The notes: generated by a model not told the origin, from the sequence alone. A stretch of 64,000 nt of DNA from Tipula vernalis (GCA_958295665.1 OY282560.1:27363653-27427652), one strand, 5' to 3'. Numbered from the stretch's first letter, positions 1-12,410 are shown. Numbers and translations: made by a program.

Positions 1-1628
1 ATTATTATGATTGGTTTTTACTGATTGTGAACGATTATGTGTCATTGGTTCACTGTGATTACGTATTTCGTCTGACGTCAATTTATTTGTTATATCCACT
101 AGCTGTTTCATATTCTTTATTAAATTTATCTGATCTTTTGTTTATTTATATTCTGGCTGTTCTTTATAATATGTTTGCTTTTAAAACTCGCACACACACA
201 AAAACACTTGAGCAAAATCTGTTCAATTCACTTTAATTTTTTTTAATTTTTTTATTTTTGTCTATAATTAAATATTTCTCTGTTCTTCACTCTCTATATA
301 TGTGCAATATATAAATCACAAAACTAAAACACAAAACTTAATAATCCAAATCTCTCAAAGTTTATATTTTTAGTAATTTTACTATTTGATAGATGATGCG
401 ACTATTTACTCTTGTTCACGGTTCTGTATTAACTGAAGTATCCATCCGATTTCATCTAACATTTATAGTTTTCCACCTACTCGCCGTCGTATATTCGTAT
501 GCACGGAAAATTGAGATTTTTTGTTTTTTGTTTTTTTTTTCTGTTTACGGCTGGCACTTGGCCAAAATATCGCATCATGATTTTTGGGGAAGAAGCCGAC
601 GTATTATTTATTTGTTGAATTTTCAGTGAAGTAATCAATTCGTAGATCAAGTATTTGTGTCTTTTAATGTGTGTCTCTCTCTATATATGCGTGTAGGTAG
701 AGTGGATCGTGCACGAATGGACGTTTATGATGTGTGTGTATACACTTATTGACCCATTTTGTTTGATGTGGATGATGATGTATGGCGAAGTAAATTTATA
801 GGGCCAATAAATTTTATATGAGGTGCGAAAAGGTGGCTGAACGACAAATAATTATTGAATTCTGAAAATAAAATAAAAAAAAAATATTGAAAACTACTCG
901 TATAATGTAGAATTCATTGTCTTGGGTACGTGTAAAGGAGAATGAACTCGATTTTTCTCAACTACTGTACAAATAGTAGTTGACTCACAATAAAAATTTA
1001 TTCATAGTTGGATTTTGTCCTAAGTACAATGGTTAACGTAGAGTAGATTAATCGTCTTTATTCATCTTACGAAGGCATTTTCACTGCTATCATATGTTTG
1101 AATCTTGTCCCAACAGATGCAAGACGTAATTTCCAAAAAAGATGATTCAGTAGTAGACTAAATATGAACGTTTGATAGTTGTTTAGTAGCAAAATATTTA
1201 TAGAATACGATGTCACAATGAAATCCAAAATTTCGAAAGTTAGACCTATTTCTAGATCGGTAAATAGATTGATCCGAGAAATCTGGATTACCATCGCTTT
1301 TACTAAACTAATGTACAACGCAACATGCGGTTCACACGAGGTGATCGGAAATTTTTTCACGTGAACTCATCTCATGTCGACTCAATCTATAGATTAGGTT
1401 AGATTTCAGTGGCTGCTTAGGTACATTTAGACCCGTGACATGAATTGTTAAGATTCGAAAGAACTTTTTATTGGGCTACAAACTCTGAAGTTAAGATTAT
1501 ATCTGAATTACTCCTAACCCTGAAATGCTTTGACTGACTGGAATTTTCACACCTCTTTGCAGTTAAAATCTTAATCTGAGTAAAAATTGAAGACAGTTTT
1601 TAAATTTCACTCATAATTCGTTATTTTA
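1..1628. other. AT-rich DNA, no supported gene
   Basis: Only short AT-rich open frames without family resemblance, plus homopolymer T/A runs. I see no splice-bounded coding exon, RNA gene or recognisable transposon. Probably intronic or intergenic DNA. Confidence 0.6.
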
Positions 1629-2085
1629 GTTCTATAATCCACCCTGAATTAAATTAAAAAATTTTGAGTGTTTTTTGCAAATTACTTTGAGTGACATTTG
1701 GATTTAATTGTTGATTCCAAGTCCACTAAAAACTTTACATGTATGGATGGTATTTTCTATCAAAATTGGATTTTTTATTGTTTTGACTAGAATATATGTA
1801 CATAATAACAAACCGAAAAATACTGAACAAAAATTCACTCAACATTTGAAAAAAAACAAAAAAAAAATTCTAAAAAATTCTTCTCGTTCTATCATCCACA
1901 ATGAATTAAATTGAAAATTTTTGAGTGGTTTTTGCAAATTAGTTTGAGTGAAATTTGGATTTATTTGTTGATTCAAACTTTACTCAAACTTTACATGTGG
2001 ATGGTATTTTATATCAAAATTTAATTTTAATTGTTTTGAGTAGAAAAATACTGATCAAAAATTCACTCAACATTTGAAAAAAAAA
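1629..2085. repeat. Tandem duplication, period about 257 bp
   Basis: The block starting at 1629 (GTTCTATAATCCACCCTGAA) recurs at 1886 (GTTCTATCATCCACAATGAA). Both copies continue through 'TTTGCAAATTA', 'TTTGAGTGA' and 'CACTCAACATTTGAAAAA'. The second copy is about 60 bp shorter because of internal deletions. No coding potential is visible. Confidence 0.8.
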
Positions 2086-2576
2086 AATTGCATGATTTTG
2101 TTTGAGTTAATTTTAATTATTGCAATTGAGTACAATTTGATTACTATTCTTTATTAAAGTATCATTTCGCTTACAAAAAAATTTGAGTGAAATTTATAGA
2201 TTTTGCACTTTAACGTTCAAATGTTACAGATATTTTGAGTAGAATTTTATTTTATAAATCCTCAATTCTTTTGCCGCGATCCCAATTATAAGATTTTCAT
2301 CTTCCGGGGACATGTTTCAACAATAAAATATACACAAAACTTAGTTAAAATTGCAACAATAGTTTGTATTGTCTAGGCGGTGACTTGCACAAGTCTGGAC
2401 TTCAGCGATAATCTGAACAGTTTAGTTTGCGCAACTAAACTTCTAGGGCCGGCCTAATTCCGGCCTAATGCTTTGCCTGGTTTTAGTTATTTTCGGGGAA
2501 AATAACAAATCTTACGGTTTTATTCCTAATGAATTTGAACCAAAATAAAAGAGATTTTCTTGGTCAGTGGAAAAGG
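2086..2576. other. Unannotated spacer with two small inverted repeats
   Basis: No gene seen. Two adjacent hairpin-type repeats are present: GTTTAGTT/AACTAAAC (2420-2427 and 2433-2440) and GGCCGG/CCGGCC (2447-2452 and 2460-2465). Confidence 0.5.
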
Positions 2577-2632
2577 AGATTTATTACTCCTTCTTCTCTT
2601 CTTCGAAGAGAAGAAGGAGTAATAATAAATCT
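2577..2632. repeat. Near-perfect 56 bp inverted repeat (hairpin)
   Basis: The left arm AGATTTATTACTCCTTCTTC continues through CTCTTC, a 3-nt loop (TTC) and a fully complementary right arm ending AATAATAAATCT. The only imperfection is a 3-nt TTA bulge near the base. The inner 21 bp stem is perfect, so the arms are young or conserved. Confidence 0.85.
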
Positions 2633-2689
2633 AGCCTTTAGGAAAATATTTGTTAAAAAAATATCTAACGGAAACCGTAATAAAATTCA

Positions 2690-3480
2690 TAACAAAACCG
2701 CTCAATCGACCTCACATCAACTATACAATAAAATAAATCATCAATTAAACTCCTCCCTAGCTCCAACTCAACCCTCAATTCGACCCCAACCAAGTTCAAA
2801 ATTAAACGGCCCAACAACTTTCACGACTACATGAACTGAACTCAACCTAACCTGCAACTCAAAAAACAAATAAAACAACCAACTGAACCCCGCATTCAAC
2901 CCCAGATCAACTTTACTCAAACTTAACACGACCCAAATTTTAACCAACCTAATGCTCAAACCATTCTTCAAATTAACTTATCTAACTTTAAAGTTAACCC
3001 CTAATTTATCTCAAATAAAATCCCAACCGAAAATTTCACTCAACCCCAACACAACCTCAGCTCAACCCTAACTCAACGGTCAACTCAATTCTTAAATCAA
3101 CACTAACCGAAAACTAACTGCATACAACTAAACCTTCAACACAACCCCAAAAAAATTGCCAACTGTACCGCTAACAAAGCTAACACCAACTTAACCACAA
3201 TTCGACTCCCAACACAGATCTTATCTCAACCACAAACTCAGTCCCAACTCAACTCCTAGATCAAGATGATCTAAAAAACTATAGACGCGTATGTGAACTC
3301 AATTCAAATGAACTCAGATTAACTCCAACTCATCCCTCAATTCAACCCCCCCAATTAATCCCCAACTGAACCGCTCACTCAACTCTAATTCAACCCCAAC
3401 TCAATTCCAACACCACTACAATCTAACCCTCAATTCAACCCCAAGCTCAACGCCTACTTTATTCCTCAAACCGGTTTATA
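2690..3480. repeat. Degenerate AACTCAACCC-type low-complexity tract
   Basis: About 800 bp dominated by variants of 'CCCAACTCAA', 'CTCAATTC' and 'AACCTAA', almost G-free on the + strand. It looks like an eroded short tandem array. The same sequence type returns at 5320-5800, and in both places a shared dispersed repeat lies downstream (3545 and 7418). Confidence 0.7.
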
Positions 3481-3544
3481 ACACAAAAAATTGATTAACA
3501 GTCAACATGGATCAAATCACGAGGTAATAACACACTTTAATAAC

Positions 3545-3800
3545 CACGTCGTTTTTTAGGTCAATTCTTATGGGAGGTATCCAATTCTCTTGACATATAG
3601 GTTCCAAAAGCTTTTCAATGAGAAAAAAATTAAAATCGGACAAGTCGTTCTCGAGATACAGTAGGTACATACATCCGGACAGATGGCCGGACTATTGCTT
3701 TTTCGGACTCAGAGACCTACAGAACGTCGATAGAAGTATGGTTTTTAACAAAAATAATGTTTTCAAAAACTTTGGTAGACACACATTAAATTACCTTCGT
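3545..3800 (+). repeat. Dispersed repeat, copy 1
   Basis: Shares with 7418-7740 the ordered landmarks 'GGTCAATTC.TATG', 'GGTACCC/GGTATCC', 'AGGTTCCAAAAGCTTTTCAA', 'GTTCT.GAGATAC', a CATCC..GACAG/GACGG stretch, and 'GGACTCAGAGACCTACAGAACG'. It is a mobile-element-like non-coding repeat of unknown class. Short frames inside it are incidental. Confidence 0.7.
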
Positions 3801-4870
3801 AAGCCAGCCATATGCAAATCGCTAAAAATGATGCTGAGGTTAACGGTTCACTAGGTGCTGCTAAAATTCTGCAGTCGAGCTTCCCTCAGGTACCTATTGG
3901 CGTTTTGAAAATCGTAGCAGTAATTCGAAAATATTGGTGCTAAACTTTTATGAGATGTTGGTAATAATACCAATAAAAATCTGGCGATGGAACAAAAAAG
4001 AGCCTTAAATTGAGGCGAAGATTGAGTTACTGAATGCTCAGACAGTAACGAACAAAATACATAAGTTGTAAATAGATAGAAAATTGGCTTACAAGTACAA
4101 GACACCTAGCCACTACATAATGGGTTGAAACGAACTTATAATCAGGCGAACGATGAGGAAGCCTGTTGATTAAGAGATTGCTACATATTAGCACTTAGTG
4201 GACAGTGGAAAGATGTTAACAAGTCTCGCCTCATGAGTGGATATCAGGAAAATTAAATTCCATCGGCTTTAAGGAATGAAATCTGGGAAAGTGGGAAATA
4301 CCCCAGGGCAGGGCGCTCTTCTAATTGCCGAACTCAGAAAGCACTGCAATAATTTATTGTAGCCAGTGAAGGGTTCTGTTAAAAAATTAATAAGTGAAGT
4401 AAAAGTGATAAAATAAATTAGCAGAAGTAAAGAGTTTATGAGTAAAAAAAGATTGGGTATTACCAAAGCAGTTCTGTTTTATTTGTGAAAGCATAACTGA
4501 CTGATTAAAGCGAATTTAGCCCACGAACCGTACCAAATTGGGGTCAGATGTGAGATTCGATATGTAGAAATTTGACTTGGCTTCTGATTTATTAAAAATT
4601 TTAGGGCAACACGTTATAGTTCATACAATATGTCATCTTTCCCATCAGTATTTTTCCGAAGGCCCGGAGCATCCATCATTTATATTCAAAATGGTTTGCT
4701 ACCAATAGATGTTAAGCATTTTTAGTCATTTTTACGATCATTTTTTTTTTGTGTAGCTACACTTTAATAGAACACTGAGATAATAAAAAGTGCTTGGCTA
4801 ATTGTTGGTCAAAGCCGAAATTACCGTTCATAATAATAGAGAAGACAAATATTATGCGAGGCGTCAATGG
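3801..4870. other. Unannotated spacer
   Basis: No recognisable gene, repeat or transposon domain. Short frames on both strands show no family resemblance. Confidence 0.5.
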
Positions 4871-5089
4871 AATCTGGTTTTATTGGTGAGAAATCGAATA
4901 GTAGATATTTTGAATGACTACCAAGATATCGCTGGCAACATATTAACTCGGGAGATAACCCTGCTGGGTCCGGCTTTGATAAATAAGAATATTTGGTGGA
5001 AAGGCCATCACTGGCTAAGCGAACAGATGGATATGTGGCCTAATGCTACATATACAAAGAATCTAATACCAAACACAATTGATCAATAA
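4871..5089 (+). pseudogene. BEL/Pao retrotransposon pol fragment (after RNase H)
   Basis: An open frame from 4802 carries, in its second half, the segment that follows RNase H in BEL/Pao polyproteins. A 'NRI..IL' stretch leads into a degenerate 'NPADxxTRG'-like 'GNILTREIT', then 'LINKNIWWKGHHWLSEQMD' and 'WPN'; the WW-x-G-x-x-WL-x(n)-WP arrangement is typical. No RT, RNase H core or integrase flanks it, so this is an isolated scrap, not a gene. The assignment rests on this one motif cluster; the first ~25 codons of the frame are not recognisable. Known: BEL/Pao elements are LTR retrotransposons common in insects. Inferred: decayed insertion. Confidence 0.6.
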
Positions 5090-5319
5090 CAGCTCATCAT
5101 TTAACAAAACCCTTCAAATAATAGCTTATTATAAGCGATTTACATACATATATTCAATGCAATTTACTTGTGAGTCATTAGCAATAAAGAATCACTAGTT
5201 ACTGCAGAACTGATATCGTTTACTAGAATTCTAATTATATTTGTGCAAGAGACAGTTTACAAGAAGGAAATTTCGAAACTAAAGGTGATCAGAACTTCGG
5301 TCTTGATTAATTCAACTCC
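5090..5319. other. Short unannotated spacer
   Basis: Nothing recognisable between the BEL scrap and the following AACTCAA-type tract. Confidence 0.5.
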
Positions 5320-5800
5320 CAAATCAAACTTGAAATGAACCTTTTAAGTCAATCTTAGGCGTAACCTCCAACCTAATCTACAACTCAACATCTATCACAA
5401 TCGCAATTCAATCCTAAACGCAATCACCAAATTAACGGCCAGTCCAGCCACCAATTAATTAACAAATCAACCCCTAATTAACATTCAAATCAATCTTTAA
5501 CCTAACTCCAAATCAACTCTTAAATATTTCCCCAACCGAATAACTCACACTCCAATGCAAGATAACTAAATCCTAGTTTTACATTAGCTTAACTTAGCTC
5601 GACTCAAATCTCATCCCTTTGCTCAACTCTACACTTATTTTCCAACCCAATCTCAAAATTAACTCGATTCGAAAGCTACATGCGTGTATGAACTCTACTA
5701 AATCTAACCTCCCACTAAACCCTAAATTCGAACTCAAATTAATCCCTAACCGAACTTCTCTTTCAAATTTAACTCAATTTCAACTCAAACCGTACTCACG
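5320..5800. repeat. AACTCAA-type low-complexity tract, second copy
   Basis: Same compositional pattern as 2690-3480 (AACTCAA, CCTAACT and AATCAA variants, few G). It runs directly into an ATACCATC array, so the two simple repeats form one composite block. Confidence 0.65.
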
Positions 5801-6375
5801 ATCATACCGGCTTACGTACTATCGTACCATCATAACCCTAAACAATCATTCCATCATGATACTATACCATTAAAAAATCATATAATCGTACCATTATACC
5901 GTAGTGACCATCAATCCACCACATCTTCATAATATCATACCATCATGTCATCATAAAATCGTACCATCATACAATCATATAATTATACCAACAAATCATC
6001 ATACGACTATACCATCTTACCATTATACCATCCCTATAATCATACCATCATACCATTGTACCATCATACCAACATACAATAATACCATCATACTGTCAGG
6101 CCATACGATTATACCGTCATACCATCATACCCCACACCATCGCACCATCATTCTAAAATAAATACCGTCATACAATCGTACGTTATATTATAGATACAAT
6201 CATACCATCGCACCATCATACAATAATATCAATCCATCATACCACTATATTATCAAAACATCACACAATCATACTATCATATATACCATGTTACCACGAT
6301 ACCATCTTACCATCGTACCGTCATACCATCATACCATCTTACCATCATACGATCATACCTACCATCATACCAACA
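5801..6375. repeat. (ATACCATC)n 8-mer tandem array
   Basis: About 570 bp of degenerate 8-bp units. Around 6300-6360 they read ACCATCTT, ACCATCGT, ACCGTCAT, ACCATCAT in register. Any long open frame here (Pro/Ser/His/Ile repeats) is a by-product of the 8-mer. A second array of the same unit is at 15715-16085. Confidence 0.85.
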
Positions 6376-6659
6376 TTTCAAATTGAACCCTTAACAAATT
6401 ATATGAATGGCCAATTAGGATGGAGCCAATACGGATATATCTTAGCTATTAGCCGATTATGATGAGTTTGGGGAAATGTGACCCAAAAATGGCTTTTAGA
6501 CGAGGTTGTGAAAAATATTTCAATATGGCTTGTATAATGTTGTCTATTTAGGTTTCTCTGAATCATGCAGCTGTTGAGGTTTCTTAATTGAAACTAATGT
6601 AATGAAACTAATAACGGTATTGAAAAGTTTCGGAATTAGAAATATTAATTTAAATTCTC

Positions 6660-7280
6660 ATTCCCAATCTCGAATTTCATTATAATCGGTTAAGAAATAG
6701 TAAAGTTCCGTCGTACTTGGCCATATTCCAGAACTATATCTAAAAATCATTTTAAACTCCCATTATAATCGCACATTTAATATTCCATTAAAATATGGGC
6801 AAGTTCTATCCTAACTGCCCATATTCCAGAATTTCATAAAATGAAAAACTAATTTCAGAATCCCAATACTAGTCTACCTATCGAACTTCATTATAACCGG
6901 TTGAGAAATAGGCAAGTTACATCATACTTAGCCATATCCCAGAACTTCATCCAAAACTCATTTTAGAATCCCATTTCCAATGCACATGTCGAATTTCATC
7001 CAAAAATAGGCTGATAAATAGGCAAGTTCCTTCAGACTTAGGCACACTCCAGTCAAATTTGATCATAATATGTTAAGAAATAGACAAGATTCCTCATACC
7101 TGGCCATATTCCAGAACTTTATCCAGAAATCATTTAAAAATCCCATTTCCAATGCACAAGCCGAATTTCATCATAATTGCTTGAGAAACCGGCAAATTTC
7201 ATCATACTTGGCCGTATTCCAGAATTACCAAAGTCACTCCAGAAAATCCGTTAAGAAACAGATAAATTACATCCTAATTG
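6660..7280. repeat. About 107 bp tandem repeat, roughly six copies
   Basis: A unit with the landmarks GAATTTCATTATAATCGG, AAATAGGCAAGTTCC, 'CATACTTGGCCATATTCCAG' and 'TCCCATTTCCAATGCACA' recurs with starts near 6672, 6772, 6883, 6991, 7056 (shortened) and 7162. Spacings are about 100-111 bp. The copies are diverged, with no conserved frame. Confidence 0.8.
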
Positions 7281-7417
7281 GTCATTCATATAATTTGCTC
7301 TTTCAATTCAATTCTCAAACCAGCATATATAAAACAATGGCCAACTGCTCACTATATCTTAATCCAATCCAAATCAACTCCAACTCAACAGCATCCATAA
7401 GAAATTGGTAAATAGTT

Positions 7418-7740
7418 GGGTATGCAGGGGTTTTGGGTCAATTCGTATGAAAGGTACCCGACCGTCTTTACGTACAGGTTCCAAAAGCTTTTCAAATCTC
7501 CGCCTTGACCATAGAAATAGATTGGCGCAAACAAATTCTAAATTGGAGAAGCCGTTCTTGAGATACCATGGATACAGACATCCAGACGTCCAGCAGACGG
7601 ACGGACATTTTTTTTTATGCTTTTTTAGACTTAGGGGCTTTCAAAACGCCGAGAAAAGTGGTTTTAGACCCACCAAATTTTTGATCTTTTTTGAGATTTC
7701 AATATTTTGGTCTTTTTAGACCGAAGTAAATACAAATTCG
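7418..7740 (+). repeat. Dispersed repeat, copy 2
   Basis: Homologous to 3545-3800 (shared 'AGGTTCCAAAAGCTTTTCAA', 'GCCGTTCTTGAGATACCA'). Here it keeps a clearer CAGACGGACGGACA stretch and a 'GACTTAGGGGCTTTCAAAACG' tail. Such GACGGACA-containing non-coding repeats are common in arthropod genomes; I cannot name the family. Frames inside are incidental. Confidence 0.7.
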
Positions 7741-10700
7741 CGAAACTAATCGTTGCTTGCCTAGCAAAACTCAAATTCCTGTCATCCCAATTAATCCATA
7801 TAGTATAGCATAATTAAATCAGTCAAAATCTATTTGCTAAAAGTCACAAATAACTACACCTAACGTTTAAAGATTTGGCCACCTGCGCCAATATGGCTGT
7901 TCCAAAAGACTAAACAAAATGAAAAGATTGGGGCCATATTATAATTCACTTATTAAAGATGTCTACTAGCAATTTAAAATGTTTGTAAAATTATGGAACT
8001 CAGTAAAAAATCCTGAATATTCTCGAATCAACTCTCAGAAGATCGAATAATATCGACCGAATTGAGTAATCTCAATGTCGTCTTCCCGCCCGGTAATAGG
8101 TCTCACGATACCTTAACAAATTATTGATCGTTTCATAGTAGATTTTCCGTGGGCAGGTATTCCGATAAAATTAGGGCGTTTATTTGTTTATATGATGTTC
8201 TACTGGAAAGCTCATGACTATAAACGTTATTATTGAAATATACAAGAACGTCACACACAGGTAACTGAAACTCGATTTTTAATATTTTTTAATAGGTTAA
8301 ACAGTTGGTGCTATTATATTTGAGTTAGCTGTATCATATACACCTAAACCTAATTTTATACGGTAAATACCGTCCCATCGTTTAAAAACCCGTGTAAAAA
8401 GAACCGTGTAAACACAGATTTAGTTGTTAAACATTTTTGTGATCTCATTTCATTAAAGATTTTGTTTATAAAAATAATACCGAAAGAAGAAAAGAGACAA
8501 CTGATTAATGTACATCCGTTCCTTTTACATTAGTTGTTCGTTTGTTAGGAAACGCAGTTCATGTTTGTAGATTTATTTAAACTTTTTCTCGTAATTAAAA
8601 TGCTCAATATCATCATATACTCTACAAAATTTCATGGTTTTAATGCCGGTTTGATTTACTTTCCAATTTTTTTTTTTACCTTCCCACCAACAAATTATGG
8701 AGCATAATTTTTGTTGAATTTTAATCCTAACCGAATTAAACAAAAAAAAAAAAAAAATCGTGTGAGTTACGTTTCATACGTTACCCAGTTGTACAAACCT
8801 ATAATACCTTGCCAAAATTGCAAATTTACAATTTTTATGGTACTTAACACAAATATTTACAGTTTATTGAATTCAAACGTAATTAAATTTATTTCTGGAA
8901 ATATCGAAAATTATAAAATTATTTCAAAATTAAAAAAAAAAAAATTTTGAAAGCTCCCATTACATTTTTGTTACTATTTTACGAGTAAATACATAATATT
9001 TGTGTTAACTGCACAAAGTACTTTGTTGTATTTTTGTAAATAAATACACTTTTTGAGCTTAAAATGGTATGAACGCTTTTAAAATTATTATTTTATCGTT
9101 TAGACTTTAGATAGAACAAACAAAAAAAAAATGTTTTCGAATGTTTTTGAGATATACTTTGATTAGTTTTTAACCAGATTTTTTAATTAGTTTTTTTTGG
9201 ATTATTCATGCTGTGAATATTTATGGTTTATGTGCACTTCAGCTTTTTTATACTATACGAGTAGAGTACGGAAAATCGAAAAATATCGACTGACATTTGT
9301 CATCTCTTTGGTACATAACTTTGCTGTTCTGTATTTTACGTTAAAGCTTTTTTTTTTTTTGTTCATTTTCTTCTGTCTGCAATGTGTTGATAAACTTTAA
9401 ACAGTTTTATTCGGTTTTATGTTTTTATTTAATGCTTTCGAATAATTTTAAATTACACAACATAAACTACTGTGATGTGTTGTGGCCTAGGTTTAGGTTC
9501 GTATAAAATATTGAAATTGAAACTTTATATACTTACAGCAATCTGGAACGAAAGCTTAATGAGTTGAAATATTTTCGCATTTAAGCGAAAATAGTTTTCT
9601 ACAGTTAATTTAAGTTGATTAATTTTTAATTGTTTTTATATGCACAAATAGAACGATGAAATTGTTAAAGCTGTTGAGGTAATTTCTAGGCAAAATTTAT
9701 TTAAACTTTACGGTTTAAGTAATTTTAATAGATGCAACAATTTATGGAAGAGATTTTATAACAAAAAAATTTAATAATGTCATTTTCACACTCGAAGAAT
9801 TATTCGATAAATGGATCAAAAATATCAAACTCTTTAATAGTCCTCAATAGGTTTCCCTTATGCCATACATCAGTATATATAATTTATTTGTGCCAGAGTT
9901 CCCCGTCATCAGAGAATTAAAGTTACTGTTTTGTGATGTACTATGAAGTAAAAGCTTTTTGAGTGGTTTAATGGAGAGATAACTCCCAAAAGCTCATAGA
10001 TTTTAGAAGTTTGGATATTTACTCCATATTAATTATTCTCATCATTTTCTCGTTCTTGCGGGCCTAAAAATATTATAAATATGTCTGACAACAAAATCTA
10101 AAGCTTTCACCGTTATTGAGGAATTATTGAAAACGTAGTGAAATAACCGAGGGAAGCTTTGGAAATGTGCCAAAATCTGGAATAATTGAATCCTAATTTA
10201 TAAAAACTGACAAGAAGTTAGTTTCGTAAATTGTTTTAAGCTCTATTAAACGGGACAATTGTTTGACCCCTTATTTCTCAATTATTTTAGAGAGCGGTGT
10301 GACAAATTCGGAAAATTTCTAGTGCATACTTCAAATGGGGAATATGATGAAGGTCGCGGTTTACCACCAAAATCAGGCTCTCTAAATAAGGATCAACATG
10401 TAAGAAAGCCAATTTACCTCTAAAGATGTACGGTTAGAAGCTGGTGAATTTTTAGCACTGGCGCTTGGCCAAACTTTGTTATTTAAGGGAACATTATGCT
10501 TATTGTAAAGAATATGTACTGTGGTTTCTACGGTGCGTCTAAATAAGCAACTACGTCGGCTGGAATTTATTAAACAGCTGTATACCATTAGGATGGCCGG
10601 ATTTAGCATTTTACCGCCCCTAAGCCGACATCTTTATTCAGCCTGTTAACAAAAGTTAAAATTAAATTAAGAACGTACGAGGGTAGAGTGTGAAGTCAGC

Positions 10701-10856
10701 TAATTTTTGAATGAAAGATTGATGGTCAATTATTTGTCCTTCTTTTACCCCGATACATTTAGCTCCGGATGTTCCAATTTTTCTAAGCCATTCAAAAAAT
10801 ACGATTTGTAACGATGCAAATTAGGCCTCGTTTGGGGTCAACCACTTTCCACCTAG
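7741..10856. other. AT-rich DNA without supported genes
   Basis: Long A/T runs and short frames only. A 10590-10625 segment with GGCCGGATTTAGC and CCGCCCCTAAGCC resembles eroded transposon ends, but I cannot pair it with a partner. No splice-bounded exon or RNA gene is evident. Confidence 0.5.
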
Positions 10857-11640
10857 CTAGCCATTTTTGCATGTTTGGAAACAGGAAGATGTACATACGA
10901 CTTCGAAGTCGTACTCCTCAAGTTCCAGGTGCCACCTCATAGGACGAAAAGAAGGATTAGACATACCACATATCCAATCTAGTGGTTTGTGATCGGTTAC
11001 AAGATGAAATTTATTACCAAATTGCCTAAAATGTTTTATGTACCATACGACTGCTAAAAGCTCTTCCTCTATCGCAGAGTAATTTTTCTCAGCTTTTGTA
11101 AGGGTTCTGCTAGAAAATGCTACTGGAAGCTCACCAGAGTCGTAGCGTTTGCGAAACTGTAATATTGGAGGTTTCACTATATCTTAGCTTTTAGCTGATT
11201 AAAGGCTTCTTCGCAAAAAGCTGTCCAAACGAAATTCGTATCTTTTTTTAGAATGTTAGTTAAAGACTGCGCTATTTTTGAAAATCCTTGAATAAACCGA
11301 TAAAAGCCCTAATATCTATTGGAATCTTTGGTTTGGGGTAGTTCACGACTGTGTTAATTTTGTCAGGATCTGATTTGATACCATCGGGTCCAACTACATG
11401 CCCGAGATAAACCAATTCACTCCCGAGGAACTGGCAGTTAAACGGATTCAATTTTAGGTTGTTTTTTCGAAAACAATTCAAAACTTCCGCCATTTTTCGG
11501 TTGTGATCTAAGAGATTCTGCCCGCATATGACCACGTCATCTAAGTAAACTAGACACTTTGATCCATTTAATCCCGATAATACCTTATTCATCAACTGTT
11601 GAAAGGTTGCTGGCGCTCCCTTAAGATCAAGGGATTCAAA
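10857..11640 (-). pseudogene. Gypsy pol remnant: RT catalytic half and RNase H
   Basis: The piece at 11272-11595 carries the RT active-site box 'YLDDVVI', then 'LKLNPFNCQFLG', 'VYLGHVVGPDGIKSDPDKI' and 'RAFIGL', the palm/thumb hallmark of Ty3/Gypsy. A frameshift near 11290 breaks the thumb; the sequence resumes with 'IAQSLTNILKKDTNFVW' and 'EEAFNQLK'. After another break, 10857-11177 has the RNase H signature 'LPVAFSSRTLTKAEKNYS', 'EEELLAVVW', 'KHFRQF' and 'LVTDHKPLDWI'. These domains copy element RNA into DNA and degrade the RNA strand; here they are interrupted and cannot form one protein. The family assignment is secure; the exact clade is not. Confidence 0.85.
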
Positions 11641-11838
11641 AATTTCAAAAATTGGTTATTTTTGGAGTTCTCACTTACCTTTGGTTCTGAACTCGGAAGG
11701 GAGTGCCCTGACGATTTACGAGTTTGTTCGAGTTTTCCTGGGGGCTAGATGTTGTTGTTACGTTATTTTGAGGGTGTGATTATACCTGTCTTCTATAGTT
11801 AGTTATCTTTTCGAGAATCTGCTTTTTTTTTTGCTTAA

Positions 11839-12410
11839 AGCAATCAGCGATATGGTGGCCCCATTTCTTACACTAATCACATGTCAAAAATATGTATTAA
11901 TCAAAGGACGCACACGAGGTATCCTTGACGGTTGATATGAATTTGATGTTCGTAACACATGGCAGCTTGATGTCCAACTTAATGGCAGATTTCGCATTTA
12001 GGAGAATTATTATAATTAGGTGCCATTTGGTTTTTGAATTGCAGAGCTTGTTTAGATTTTTGTTGTATTTCCTCCTCGAGTGCTCTGGAAATAACATCCC
12101 TTAAATCAGAAAAACTACAAGCGCTTACAGGTAATGATATCGGATCATTAAGACCTTTTTGAAAAGCTCCAAGTGCGGCTTTATTATTTAGATCTTCGTT
12201 TAAATTAGCTAATCATTTTTCTATTTGACTTGCAAAACTACGGACATCTTCATTTCTACCTTGAACGGTTTGAATGAGATCAAGTTGAATGCTCTCCATT
12301 GACTTTGTCTTTCTAAAATTTTTAAATATTTCGAAACCATCATCATTTTAAGGTTCAAAACGTCATCTCTTAGAATGTAGCTCGTGACCTTTCGCTCAAC
12401 TCTCTTACAG
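11839..12410 (-). pseudogene. Gypsy gag remnant with two zinc knuckles
   Basis: On the minus strand a capsid-like stretch (about 12310-12040) reads 'SIQLDLIQTVQGRNEDVRSF', 'FQKGLNDPI' and 'ALEEEIQQKSKQA'. It is followed by two CX2CX4HX4C knuckles: C-EI-C-x4-H-QAAM-C at about 11955-11996 and C-D*-C-KKWG-H-HIAD-C at 11839-11881. Each knuckle contains an in-frame stop (TAA in the first, TAG in the second) while all eight metal ligands survive. Gag builds the element particle and the knuckles bind RNA. The stops, plus one in the capsid stretch, make this a pseudogene. The placement just upstream of Gypsy pol supports the call. Confidence 0.75.

Noticed and set aside
5904..6161. 85-codon frame rich in Pro/Ser/His/Ile
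   Set aside because: Entirely the ATACCATC 8-mer array.
10590..10630. Possible partner end for the hAT-like terminus at 14515
   Set aside because: Shares only CCGCCCCT and GGCC words; the order and orientation do not form matching inverted ends.
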